Part shown: piece by piece, positions 55,923-64,000 of the stretch | Numbering within the stretch: the first letter of the stretch is position 1 | Layout: the number at the start of each line of letters is the position of its first letter | DNA from: Pelomonas sp041914785 | GTDB lineage: Bacteria; Pseudomonadota; Gammaproteobacteria; Burkholderiales; Burkholderiaceae_C | Assembly (NCBI GenBank): GCA_041914785.1 | Contig: JAYSCT010000001.1 | Span: 62,001 to 126,000 of the forward strand | Length of the DNA stretch: 64,000 nt | Direction: 5' to 3' | The notes under the pieces: generated by a model | What the model was told of the DNA's origin: nothing | Seen by the model: only the letters and a program-made list of their open reading frames with translations | The model's database searches: none | Made by a program: the position numbers and the translations under genes

Positions 55923-56008
55923 GCGACCTCCCCAACTTGGGGAATTTCTCCGCCCAGATCCGTCGTTGAGCCTCCCTACACTCGCCGCGCACTCAGCGGA
56001 GAAACGGG

Positions 56009-59000
56009 ATGGCATCCAGGCTTGTACAGGGCGCGATTGCGGCCGTGGTCGTGGCAGCGGCGGCAGCCGGCGGTTGGTGGGCCACCCACCGCTCACCCGC
56101 ACTGCCCAGCAGCGCCGAGATCGGCGCGGAGGAGGCGGCCTTCGCCTTCACTGAGTGCAAGGCCCGGCTGCTGGATGGGTCGCCGGCCATCGCCGTCATG
56201 TTCACGCAGGCGCTGGACCGCCGGCAGGACTTCGGCGCGCTGCTGACCGCCGCCGAGGGCACGCCCGGCAGACGAGCCGACCCCGACGACCCATCCTCCA
56301 AAGCCACGCCCGCTGACCCCGCCAGCTTCAAGCCGCTGGCCGGCCGCTGGGTGCTGGGCGACGACCCGCGCGTGCTCTACCTGCCCTACGTGACGCCGGA
56401 CCGCGCCTACCGCATCACGATGAAGGCCGAGCTGGCCTCGCACTCGGGCAACAAGCTGGCCACGGCGCAGACCTGCGACGCCGCCAGCGAGGCCATGCCG
56501 GCCAGCTTCTACTTCGCCAGCCGCGGCCTCGTGCTGCCGGCCGGGCAGAACGGCGGCCTGCCGGTCGTCAGCATCAACACGCCCGAGGTGGACGTGCAGT
56601 TCCTGCGCGTGAAGCCGGCGTCGCTGCCGGCCTTCCTGGAGCAGGTGGGCGGCCGGCGCGAGCGCGTCGAGCGCGGCACGACCGACGACGAGGGCGAGTA
56701 CTACTACGACGGCTACAGCGACAACCAGCGCCGCCTGCGCGGCACCGTGGGCGGCTGGGCGCTGGACGAGCTGCGCGCAATGACCGACAGCGTCTACATC
56801 ACCCGCTTCAAGACCGACGAACGCCCCAACCGCCGCAACGTCAGCTTCCTGCCCGTCGAGAAGATCAAGGCGCTGCAGGAGCCCGGCATCTACGTGGCCA
56901 TCATGAGCCAGCCCGGCCGCTTCGGCTGGGACTACCAGGTCACGCACTATTACGTGACCGACATCGGCCTGCACCTGCGCCGCCATGCCGCGCAGCTGGA
57001 TGTGTTCACGACGTCGCTGAAGAGCGGCAAGGCGCAGAGCGGCATCGAGCTCAGCCTCGTCGACGAGGCCGGCAAGGCGCTGGCCCAGGCGCAGACCGAC
57101 GGCGACGGCCACGCCGTCTTCACCGGCAGCAGCGACAAGGCCCGGGCCGTGCTGGCGAAGAAGGGCAGCGAGATGTCCGTGCTGTCGCTGCGCGACGCGG
57201 CGCTGGACCTGAGCGAGTTCGACGCCACGGGCCACCCGTCGCGCAGCAACAAGCTGTTCGTCTACGCGGGGCGCGACCTGTACCGGCCGGGCGAGACCTT
57301 CAACGTGTCCGTGCTGTCGCGCGACGCCGACGGCCGCGTGCCGGCCAAGCTGATCCCGCTGACGCTGACCATCAAGAAGCCCGACGGCAGCAAGCTCATC
57401 GAGCAGCTGGTGCAGCCGGGCAAGCTGGGCCAGGGCTACTTCCAGCACGCCGTCGCGCTGCCGGCCGACGCGCCCACCGGCGGCTGGACGCTGCAGGCCC
57501 GCGTGGACCCGGCCGCGAAGGCCCCCGACGCGCAATGGGCCTTCAAGGTCGAGGAGTTCCTGCCCGAGCGCATGAAGCTCACGCTGACCGCGCCGGAGGC
57601 CCCGCTGACCGGTGACGTCAACCTGCCCGTGCAGGTGCAGGGCGACTACCTGTACGGCGCGCCCGCCGCCGGCAACCGGCTGCAGGCCACCGTGTCCACC
57701 GAGCGGCTGGCCAACCCGCTGGGCCAGAAGCTGCCCGGCTTCCTATTCGGCGACTTCGCCGACGACAAGGCCCGCTCGCGCCAGGACCAGCCCGAGCAGG
57801 AGCTGGACGCCGACGGCAAGGCCGAGGTCACGCTGACGGCCAACCTGGCCGAGCGCCATTCGCCGATGCGCGTGCGTGGCGCGTTCAGCCTGCTGGAGAG
57901 CGGCGGCCGGCCGGTGGTGCGCAGCCTGGAGCGCACCTGGTGGCCCGCGCCGGCCCTCGTCGCCGTGCGCCCGCTGTTCGACCGCAACGTCGCGCCCGAG
58001 GGCGGCCTGGCCGGCTTCGAGGTGGTGCGCGTGGATGCCACCGGCGCCTTCAAGCCCGCCAAGGACCTGAAGCTGACGCTGACCTACGAGGAGCGCGAGT
58101 GGTACTGGCGCTATGACGACGGCCGCGGCTGGCACTCCGGCTTCAACACGACGGACGAGCTCGTCGAGGCCCGCTCGCTGAAGCTGGCCGCCAAGACCAC
58201 CGTCAGCCTGCCCGTGAAGTGGGGCCGCTACCGCCTGGAGATCGAGGACCCTGACACCCAGCAGACGCTGCGCTACGGCTTCTACGCCGGCTACGGCGCG
58301 CAGGACGCCGACGACATCGGCAACCGCCCCGACCGTGTGCAGCTGCAGCTCAAGGGCGCGCCGTTCAAGCCAGGCGACACGGCGAAGCTGACCATCAAGC
58401 CGCCGCACGACGGCGAGGCCGTGGTGACCGTGGAAGGCGACAAGGTGCTGTGGAGCCGGCGCGTGGGCGTGAAGGCCTCGGGCACCGAGCTGGACATCCG
58501 GGTGGAAGCCGCCTGGGCGCGCAACGACCTGTACGTGACGGTCGCCGCGTTCCGCCCCGGCAGCCAGGGCGACCGCGTGACGCCGGCCCGTGCGCTGGGC
58601 CTCACCCACCTGCCGCTGAACCGCGAGGACCGCAAGCTCAAGGTGGCGCTGGAGGCGCCGGCCAAGACGCAGCCGTCCACGACGCTGCCGATCAAGGTGA
58701 AGGTGCCGCAGCTGGCCGGCAAGCCCGCCATCGTCACGCTGAGCGCGGTGGACGTCGGCATCCTGAACATCACCAACTACAAGACGCCCGACCCGGCCGA
58801 CTTCTTCTTCGGCAAGCACCGCTACGGCGCCGACATCCTGGACCTCTACGGCCGCCTCATCGAGAAGATGGACGGCAACCTCGCGCAGCAGCGCTTCGGC
58901 GGCGACGCCGGCAAGCGCGACACGCAGAGCATGCCGCGCAAGGTGCTGCTGGTGGACCTGTTCAGCGGCCCCGTCGTGCTGGACGCCAAGGGCGAGGCCA

Positions 59001-61078
59001 CCGTCAGCGTCAAGCTGCCGGACTTCAACGGCACGCTGCGGCTGATGGCCGTCGTCTCCAGCGCCGACAGCTACGGCAGCACGCAGGCGGACACCATCGT
59101 CGCCGCACCGCTGGTGGCCGAGCTGAACCTGCCACGCTTCATCGCGCCGGGCGACAAGGCCACCATCGCGCTCGACGTGACCAACCTCAGCGGCGCGCCG
59201 CAGGAGGTCAAGGTGGCACTGAGCGCCACGGGCCCGGTGCGAATCACCGGCGAGGCCTCCTCGGTCAAGCTCGCCGACAAGCAGCGCCAGATCCTGCGCT
59301 TCCAGGCCGAAGCGCTGGACGCCTACGGCCTGGCGCCGATCAAGCTGAGCGTCAGCGCCGGTACGCTGAAGCTGGAGCGCGAGGCCGCGCTGCAGGTGCA
59401 GCCCGTCACACCGCTGACGCGCGAGAGCCGCCGCATCCGCCTGGAGCCCGGCGCCACGCAGGCCGTCGACAAGGCCTTGCTGGACGCCTACTGGGGCGGC
59501 TCCGCCACGCTGGCGCTCAGCGTCAGCAACACGCCGCCCATCGACATCAAGGACCAGGTCCAGGGCCTGCTGATGTACCCCTACGGCTGCCTGGAGCAGA
59601 CGACATCCAGCGCCTACCCGCTCGTCTTCATCGACGACGAGGCCGCCAAGCGCTGGGGCCTGAAGCCCGTGCCGCGGGAAGAACGCGCCAAGCGGCTGGA
59701 GGGCGCCTTCGCCCGTCTGGCCGGCATGCAGCAGGCCCGCGGCGGCTACGGTCTGTGGGCGGCCAGCAGCCCCTACGAGGGTTGGCTGAGCGCCTACGTC
59801 ACCGGCTTCCTGCAGGACGCGCGAGACGCCGGCTTTGCGGTGCCGGAGGGGCAGCTGAAGAAGTCGCTGGACGGCCTGACCGAGGCCTTCCAGCGCAGCC
59901 CCGGCCAGCAGACCACGCCGCCCAAGGAGCCACGCCGCACCGACAAGGGCGCGCTGGCCGACTACCGCGACGCCGAACTGCTGCGCATCGCCCACCAGCG
60001 CTTCGCCGAGGCCGCGCACGCCGGCTACATCCTGGCCCGCGAGCAGAAGGCGCCGCTGGCCACGCTGCGCACGCTGCACGACCAGCACCGAGGCAACGCG
60101 CTGTCGCCGCTGCCGCTGGTGCACCTGTCGCTGGCGCTGAAGGCCATGGGCGACGAGGCCCGCGCCAAGGCGGCGCTGGATGACGCGATGACGCGCGGCT
60201 ACGGCTACCAGCCCGACGATGGCCCCTGGGGCCAGTGGCTGGGCGACTACGGCTCCCGCGTGCGCGACCGCGCGCTGGCCTACGCGCTGCTGCTGCGCCA
60301 CAAGGTGGCGCACGACAAGCGCGAGAACCTGCTGTTCGACCTCGCCGACGACTTCGGTCGCCGCAACTACTACTCCACGCAGGAGCGCCTCGCGCTGTTC
60401 CTGGCCGTGCAGTCCGCCAGCGTCGCCGGCAAGGACGACGGCTGGAAGACCACGCTGGCCGTCGGCGCGAAGAGCGACGCGTGGACGGGTGCCGGCACCG
60501 GCCAGCAGAGCTTCGACCTGGCGCAGCTCAAGTCCGGCCTGGCGCTGAAGAACGACGGCGCCGCGCCGCTGTACGTCGACGTCACCGCCCAGGGCTATCC
60601 GGTCAAGCCGCTGCCCGCCAGCAGCGAGCGCATCGGCGTGGAGCGCGCGATGTTCACGACCGACGGCAAGCCCGTGACGGCGCGCCAGTTCACGACCGGC
60701 GAGATGTTCATCGTGCGCCTGCGCGTGAAGGCCGCGCAGCAGATCAAGGACGGCCTCGTGGTGGACCGCATCCCGGCCGGCTTCGAGATCGAGAACCTGA
60801 ACCTCAGCCAGGGCCCGCAGGCGGGTGAGTTCACGGTGGACGGCGTCAACGTCGCGCAGGCCAACGCCAACGAGCGCATCGCCCACACCGAATACCGCGA
60901 CGACCGCTTCGTCGCCGCGGCGAAGCTGGGCTCGCCGCTGGATCTGTTCTACCTGGTGCGCGCGGTGACGCCGGGCCGGTATGTGGTGCCGGCGACGTTT
61001 GCGGAGGATATGTATCGGGCGGAGATTCGGGGTGTTGGCAAGGCGGAGGGGGAGATCGTGGTGGTGGAAAAGAAGTGA
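56009..61078 (+). CDS. bacterial alpha-2-macroglobulin family protein
   Basis: 1689 residues. N-terminal membrane segment (AAVVVAAAAAGGWWA), no lipobox. MG domains through the first two thirds (e.g. FVYAGRDLYRPGETFNVSVL, RVQLQLKGAPFKPGDTAKLT). Thioester motif intact: MYPYGCLEQTTS with Cys1194 and Gln1197; thioester-domain helices follow (GMQQARGGYGLWAASSPYEG). Periplasmic trap for foreign proteases in the YfhM/YfaS family. The usual partner pbpC is not next to it: the following DNA is an AT-rich insertion. Confidence 0.93.
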   Translation: MASRLVQGAIAAVVVAAAAAGGWWATHRSPALPSSAEIGAEEAAFAFTECKARLLDGSPAIAVMFTQALDRRQDFGALLTAAEGTPGRRADPDDPSSKATPADPASFKPLAGRWVLGDDPRVLYLPYVTPDRAYRITMKAELASHSGNKLATAQTCDAASEAMPASFYFASRGLVLPAGQNGGLPVVSINTPEVDVQFLRVKPASLPAFLEQVGGRRERVERGTTDDEGEYYYDGYSDNQRRLRGTVGGWALDELRAMTDSVYITRFKTDERPNRRNVSFLPVEKIKALQEPGIYVAIMSQPGRFGWDYQVTHYYVTDIGLHLRRHAAQLDVFTTSLKSGKAQSGIELSLVDEAGKALAQAQTDGDGHAVFTGSSDKARAVLAKKGSEMSVLSLRDAALDLSEFDATGHPSRSNKLFVYAGRDLYRPGETFNVSVLSRDADGRVPAKLIPLTLTIKKPDGSKLIEQLVQPGKLGQGYFQHAVALPADAPTGGWTLQARVDPAAKAPDAQWAFKVEEFLPERMKLTLTAPEAPLTGDVNLPVQVQGDYLYGAPAAGNRLQATVSTERLANPLGQKLPGFLFGDFADDKARSRQDQPEQELDADGKAEVTLTANLAERHSPMRVRGAFSLLESGGRPVVRSLERTWWPAPALVAVRPLFDRNVAPEGGLAGFEVVRVDATGAFKPAKDLKLTLTYEEREWYWRYDDGRGWHSGFNTTDELVEARSLKLAAKTTVSLPVKWGRYRLEIEDPDTQQTLRYGFYAGYGAQDADDIGNRPDRVQLQLKGAPFKPGDTAKLTIKPPHDGEAVVTVEGDKVLWSRRVGVKASGTELDIRVEAAWARNDLYVTVAAFRPGSQGDRVTPARALGLTHLPLNREDRKLKVALEAPAKTQPSTTLPIKVKVPQLAGKPAIVTLSAVDVGILNITNYKTPDPADFFFGKHRYGADILDLYGRLIEKMDGNLAQQRFGGDAGKRDTQSMPRKVLLVDLFSGPVVLDAKGEATVSVKLPDFNGTLRLMAVVSSADSYGSTQADTIVAAPLVAELNLPRFIAPGDKATIALDVTNLSGAPQEVKVALSATGPVRITGEASSVKLADKQRQILRFQAEALDAYGLAPIKLSVSAGTLKLEREAALQVQPVTPLTRESRRIRLEPGATQAVDKALLDAYWGGSATLALSVSNTPPIDIKDQVQGLLMYPYGCLEQTTSSAYPLVFIDDEAAKRWGLKPVPREERAKRLEGAFARLAGMQQARGGYGLWAASSPYEGWLSAYVTGFLQDARDAGFAVPEGQLKKSLDGLTEAFQRSPGQQTTPPKEPRRTDKGALADYRDAELLRIAHQRFAEAAHAGYILAREQKAPLATLRTLHDQHRGNALSPLPLVHLSLALKAMGDEARAKAALDDAMTRGYGYQPDDGPWGQWLGDYGSRVRDRALAYALLLRHKVAHDKRENLLFDLADDFGRRNYYSTQERLALFLAVQSASVAGKDDGWKTTLAVGAKSDAWTGAGTGQQSFDLAQLKSGLALKNDGAAPLYVDVTAQGYPVKPLPASSERIGVERAMFTTDGKPVTARQFTTGEMFIVRLRVKAAQQIKDGLVVDRIPAGFEIENLNLSQGPQAGEFTVDGVNVAQANANERIAHTEYRDDRFVAAAKLGSPLDLFYLVRAVTPGRYVVPATFAEDMYRAEIRGVGKAEGEIVVVEKK

Positions 61079-61180
61079 GTTTGCGTGCAGCGCCGGTCGC
61101 CGAAAGAACGTACGCTCCGGGAGGTGATCCGGGGGTAATGGCGGAAATCTATTGGATGGGGCTTTGATTTGGACCTGCCC

Positions 61181-61203
61181 CTGATTTCGCTCCTGATTTC
61201 GCT
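61181..61203. repeat. short direct repeat at the edge of the AT-rich insertion
   Basis: CTGATTTCGCT at 61181 and again at 61193, 12 bp apart. Composition drops sharply here. Confidence 0.4.
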
Positions 61204-61306
61204 GATTCCGGTGAGGGTCAGGATACCAGCGGAGATATCTGCCTAGTCAGGCAAGTTTGAGAACCAATCCTGATTCTTGCTCGCATCGTTTAAAGGGGAG
61301 ATTGGA

Positions 61307-62140
61307 ATGCGACTTTCATCCGGCATTCAACGAGAAATGCAGACCGGCTTCGTATTGGACGAAGATGGATTGCGGCGCATTCTCGGCGTACTTGAAGCAA
61401 GAGCTTCAACACTGCCCCATAAATGGGCAATTGTCATTACAGTACGCAGGGAGGATGATCGCTTCTATGAAACTGTCAACATCCAAGATGTCCTTAGTGA
61501 CGCGAACACCGTCGATCACGAGATCCGAAATATAACCATCGAACTACGGTCAGATGATCCTGCCATTCCGATACATGCGTGGGATCGAGGTTGGATCGTA
61601 CAAGTAGTTTTTTCTATTGGCAAAAAGGAAAACATCCAAATTAATGTCAATTCCGCCGATAGAACTTGGGCTTTGCTAGTCGCAGACGAATTGGAACCGC
61701 AAGTCAGGCGCACCAGATCGCAACAAAGAATTTCTGGCTTCCTGCTTTATCCCTTCTTTTTTGCACTGTCGGCCTTTGCCAGCTCAATCGCTCGCGCCTA
61801 CGGCGCCCATTTTGGCATTTCGTCAACCTGGATTGAGCGCGTGGTATTCTTTTCCTGGGCGATATCTATTCTTATATTTTTGGCCTCATTGGAAAATCGT
61901 CCTGCTTGGCTAACCAATTTTGCTGGGCCGCAGTCCGCTTTTGCTTGGGGCGATCGTGCCAAGTCTTTTGCTCAATGCATTGAAAGGCAAAAGAATTTTT
62001 TCTGGGTCGTGATAGTAGGTTTGCTTATCTCTGTGGCTTCGTCAATTTACACCAGCATAGCCATTCCCAGTGCATTTCCAATACCGAACCTGCCAGGCGT
62101 TTCAAAGCCGATCGAAGAGGCGGCGAGTTCGCCGCGCTAG
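61307..62140 (+). CDS. membrane protein of unknown function in an AT-rich insertion
   Basis: 277 residues. GGGGAG precedes the ATG. Soluble N-terminal part (1-140), then hydrophobic segments about 143-162, 177-194 and 231-252 (SGFLLYPFFFALSAFASS, VVFFSWAISILIFLASL, FFWVVIVGLLISVASSIY). Codon use is markedly AT-rich compared with the flanks, pointing to recent transfer. No family recognised. Confidence 0.65.
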   Translation: MRLSSGIQREMQTGFVLDEDGLRRILGVLEARASTLPHKWAIVITVRREDDRFYETVNIQDVLSDANTVDHEIRNITIELRSDDPAIPIHAWDRGWIVQVVFSIGKKENIQINVNSADRTWALLVADELEPQVRRTRSQQRISGFLLYPFFFALSAFASSIARAYGAHFGISSTWIERVVFFSWAISILIFLASLENRPAWLTNFAGPQSAFAWGDRAKSFAQCIERQKNFFWVVIVGLLISVASSIYTSIAIPSAFPIPNLPGVSKPIEEAASSPR

Positions 62141-62189
62141 TGCACACGCACGGATTCAGGTCTCCCGGATCGCAGATTTGGGGTCACAG

Positions 62190-62322
62190 AATCGGGATCG
62201 GGGTCAGGTCTTAAATTTAAACTCCAGAGCGCCTAAACTGTAGTCCGAGTCAAACACCGCTTCTCGAGGGCTATCTTCTGGTCAACCATTTGAAGCCGGT
62301 GTTTAAATTTGAGATCCCGATT
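62190..62322. repeat. 133-bp MITE-like inverted-repeat element
   Basis: Left end AATCGGGATC (62190) then AAATTTAAAC (62213-62222); right end GTTTAAATTTGAGATCCCGATT (read 62301-62322), the reverse complement of both blocks. A GGGGTCAGG sits inside the left end. Such GGGGTCAGGTCT...AAATTT ends recall sequences found next to small transposase genes, but no transposase is present. Holds no gene. Confidence 0.6.
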
Positions 62323-62426
62323 TCCGATTTCTCCGCACGAACTCGCACTGACCCGAGCAGCTTTACGTCGCAGTCTTGCGCGGCTGGTCGCCTTTCCTTA
62401 CGATTCAAGAATTTGAAAGGAAATCT

Positions 62427-62651
62427 ATGGCCGACGCCACCCTCACAGCCAAGGGCCAGACCACCATCCCCAAGGAGATCCGCGAGCGCCTGGGGCTGGA
62501 ACCCGGCGACAAGCTGACCTTCACGACGCTCAGCGACGGCACCGTCGTCATGCGCGCCAAGACGGGTCGCCTGCTGGACCTAGCCGGCAGCCTGACCCGC
62601 CCCGGCCAGCCCACAGTTGGCGTCGAGGACATGAAACCTCTGCGCGGCTGA
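62427..62651 (+). CDS. AbrB/MazE-type antitoxin
   Basis: 74 residues. GAAAGGA precedes the ATG. SpoVT/AbrB swapped-hairpin: ATLTAKGQTTIPKEIRERLGLEPGDKL, then a flexible C-terminus (LDLAGSLTRPGQPTVGVEDM) which in such antitoxins covers the toxin. Toxin gene follows after 15 bp. Confidence 0.88.
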   Translation: MADATLTAKGQTTIPKEIRERLGLEPGDKLTFTTLSDGTVVMRAKTGRLLDLAGSLTRPGQPTVGVEDMKPLRG

Positions 62652-62666
62652 CCCGGCAACACGACA

Positions 62667-63071
62667 TTGAGCATCGCCATCGACACCAACGTCCTCGTCC
62701 GCCTGCTGGTGCGCGACGACGAGGCGCAGTTCCGCGCGGCCCGGCGGCTGGTCGAACAGGCTCAGGCCGCCGGCGAGCCGCTGCTGATCGTGCTGGGCGT
62801 GCTGCTGGAAACGGAGTGGGTGCTGCGCAGCCGCTACCGGCTCGACAAGGCTGCTATCGCCGCCACGTTCGCGCGACTGCTGGAGACCGACGGCGTCTTG
62901 CTGGAACATGAGCCCACCGCGGAGGAAGCGCTCTACATCTGGAACCAGCACCCGTCAGCCGATTTCGCGGACTGCCTACACAGTGCCCGAGCGGCGCAAC
63001 TGGGGCGAAGGCGCTTCATCACGTTCGACGCCGGCGCGGCCCGGCTGCCGCGCGGTGAGTTGCTTGAATAA
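62667..63071 (+). CDS. PIN-domain toxin (VapC type)
   Basis: 134 residues from a TTG start, as no ATG fits. PIN active site acids: Asp in AIDTNVLVR, Glu in LLETEWVL, Asp in DFADCLHS, Asp in FITFDAG. Predicted RNase. Pairs with the AbrB-type antitoxin just upstream. Confidence 0.88.
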   Translation: MSIAIDTNVLVRLLVRDDEAQFRAARRLVEQAQAAGEPLLIVLGVLLETEWVLRSRYRLDKAAIAATFARLLETDGVLLEHEPTAEEALYIWNQHPSADFADCLHSARAAQLGRRRFITFDAGAARLPRGELLE

Positions 63072-63169
63072 GCCGCCTGGCACCTGCCCATTCACTCGTC
63101 CCCCGCTCGCCGCTGGGCTGCCGCTGTCTTGCGTGCCACAGCTCGTGCGTGTGCCCAGAATTCGATCCC

Positions 63170-63565
63170 ATGCGCATCACCGCCCTGCTCCTTCCCGCAC
63201 TGCCCGTGGTCCTGCTGCTGCAGACGGCCAACGCCGCCCCGCTGCCCCCCGCCGCCCGCGCCGAGGTCGACGCGCTGCTGACCCGCCTGCAGGCCTCCGG
63301 CTGCGAGTTCAACCGCAACGGCAGCTGGTATGCCGGCGCCGACGCCAAGGCGCACCTGTTGAAGAAGCTGGACTACCTCGAAGGCAAGGACCTCGTGAAG
63401 ACCGCCGAGCAGTTCATCGAGCAGGGTGCCTCCAGCAGCAGCATGAGCGGCAAGCCCTACCTGGTGCGCTGCGCGGGCAAGGCGCCGGTGGAAAGCGGCA
63501 AATGGCTGGCAGCGGAGCTCCAGCAGGTGCGGGCGGCACGCGGGGCGTCGGCGCCGGCGCGGTGA
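63170..63565 (+). CDS. exported DUF5329-family protein
   Basis: 131 residues, signal peptide (LLLPALPVVLLLQTANAA). Mature part: CEFNRNGSWYAGADAKAHLL, KTAEQFIEQGAS, SMSGKPYLVRC. The CxFxRNGxWY and SGxPYxVRC motifs fit the DUF5329 (YfeK-like) family, whose two Cys may pair. Function unknown. Sits between two toxin-antitoxin pairs. Confidence 0.8.
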   Translation: MRITALLLPALPVVLLLQTANAAPLPPAARAEVDALLTRLQASGCEFNRNGSWYAGADAKAHLLKKLDYLEGKDLVKTAEQFIEQGASSSSMSGKPYLVRCAGKAPVESGKWLAAELQQVRAARGASAPAR

Positions 63566-63629
63566 GCGCCGCAACGCCGGCCGCATCACGGGGCACAACG
63601 CGGGTAACGCACCCTGCCCCGAAGCCCCC

Positions 63630-63635
63630 TACAAT
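63630..63635 (+). promoter_or_regulatory. likely -10 box of the Phd-type antitoxin gene
   Basis: TACAAT, 30 bp before the ATG and touching the palindrome at 63635. No convincing -35. Confidence 0.4.
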
Positions 63636-63653
63636 CTGACCTGTCTGGTCAGA
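63635..63653. promoter_or_regulatory. palindromic operator upstream of the Phd-type antitoxin
   Basis: TCTGACC-TGTCT-GGTCAGA, perfect 7-bp arms, abutting the -10 box and ending 11 bp before the start codon. Fits the autoregulatory operator expected for Phd/YefM antitoxins. Confidence 0.7.
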
Positions 63654-63664
63654 AAGACGAAATC

Positions 63665-63922
63665 ATGCAATCCTGGCAAATGCAGGCCGCCAAGGCCAAG
63701 CTGTCCGAAGTGGTGAAGCAGGCCCAGGACAGCGGGCCGCAGGACATCACGCTGCATGGCCGCTCGGTCGCCGTGGTGCTGTCACGAGCCGATTTCGAGC
63801 GCCTCTCGGGTCAGACAGACACGCTGCTGGCCTTCATGCAGCGCTCGCCGCTGGCCGGCCTCGACGACGAGTTGCCCGACTTCCCCCGCGACACCAGCCT
63901 GACCCGGGACGTGGCGTTGTGA
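63665..63922 (+). CDS. Phd/YefM-family antitoxin
   Basis: 85 residues. WQMQAAKAKLSEVVKQAQDS, PQDITLHGRSVAVVLSRADF: the Phd fold with N-terminal DNA-binding/dimer part and a C-terminal toxin-binding tail (PDFPRDTSLTRDVAL). Overlaps the toxin start (GTGA). Confidence 0.92.
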   Translation: MQSWQMQAAKAKLSEVVKQAQDSGPQDITLHGRSVAVVLSRADFERLSGQTDTLLAFMQRSPLAGLDDELPDFPRDTSLTRDVAL

Positions 63923-64000
63923 GCTATCTGCTGGACACCAACGTGCTGTCCGAACTGCGGCGCCGCCAGCCCGACCCCAACGTGGCCGCATGGTTCCGGC
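63919..64000 (+). CDS. VapC/FitB-like PIN toxin, N-terminal part (runs off the right edge)
   Basis: 27 residues visible from a GTG start: SYLLDTNVLSELRRRQPDPN. DTNVLSEL with the first PIN Asp is typical of VapC/FitB toxins that pair with Phd antitoxins. GTGA overlap with the antitoxin supports the start. The rest lies outside the window. Confidence 0.85.
   Translation, partial: MSYLLDTNVLSELRRRQPDPNVAAWFR

Noticed and set aside
57743..60886. 1047-residue frame antisense to the macroglobulin gene
   Set aside because: Same artefact of high-GC third positions; no domain and no start signal.

Overview
The window is about 70 percent GC and almost fully coding. It has the gene content of a betaproteobacterium of the order Burkholderiales, most like the Rubrivivax-Leptothrix-Roseateles group. 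This rests on OxyR with its two redox cysteines at positions 199 and 208, a CbpM/CbpA pair, an AlgZ/AlgR-like LytTR pair, many orphan periplasmic binding proteins, TonB receptors and branched-chain-type ABC transporters. The species cannot be named from the sequence alone. I saw no rRNA, tRNA, CRISPR array, prophage or intact transposase.

Layout. 1-7.2 kb: tRNA queuosine genes tgt (cut by the window edge) and queA, a YigZ protein, a DksA-like zinc finger, two exported binding proteins and recG. 7.2-11.1 kb: a leftward run of alpha/beta hydrolase, LytS-type kinase, LytTR regulator and phosphofructokinase. 11.2-12.9 kb: two divergent proline-isomerase lipoproteins. 12.9-14.9 kb: panB, an unrecognised membrane ORF, and panC. 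14.9-21.5 kb: oxyR, a ParA-like ATPase, dps, PaiB-like and OsmC-like proteins, prfC. 21.5-33.2 kb: zinc-ribbon protein, sugar dehydrogenase, a 570-bp inverted-repeat element, a TonB receptor and several exported or membrane proteins of unknown role. 33.2-34.5 kb: a lower-GC patch with two orphan genes. 34.5-38.4 kb: cbpM/cbpA and envelope genes. 38.4-53.9 kb: the main accessory system (below). 53.8-61.1 kb: EamA exporter, AraC regulator, a 50-residue membrane peptide, a large alpha-2-macroglobulin. 61.1-64 kb: an AT-rich insertion and two toxin-antitoxin modules.

The most interesting region is 38.4-53.9 kb. A periplasmic metallo-beta-lactamase-fold lactonase of the methyl parathion hydrolase/dihydrocoumarin hydrolase family stands divergent to a TonB receptor. 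Next come a PAS-containing sigma-54 activator and two complete branched-chain-type ABC transporters separated by an alpha/beta hydrolase. Two near-identical -24/-12 promoters, before the receptor and before the first transporter, each have the same 15-bp palindrome (arms GTCCRG and CYGGAC) about 110-120 bp upstream. This suggests one regulon for capture, hydrolysis and import of a hydrophobic, possibly aromatic-lactone-type compound; the substrate is inference.

A second notable signal is a 64-67-bp structured repeat inserted in frame inside coding genes: once in queA, in antisense, and twice in recG.
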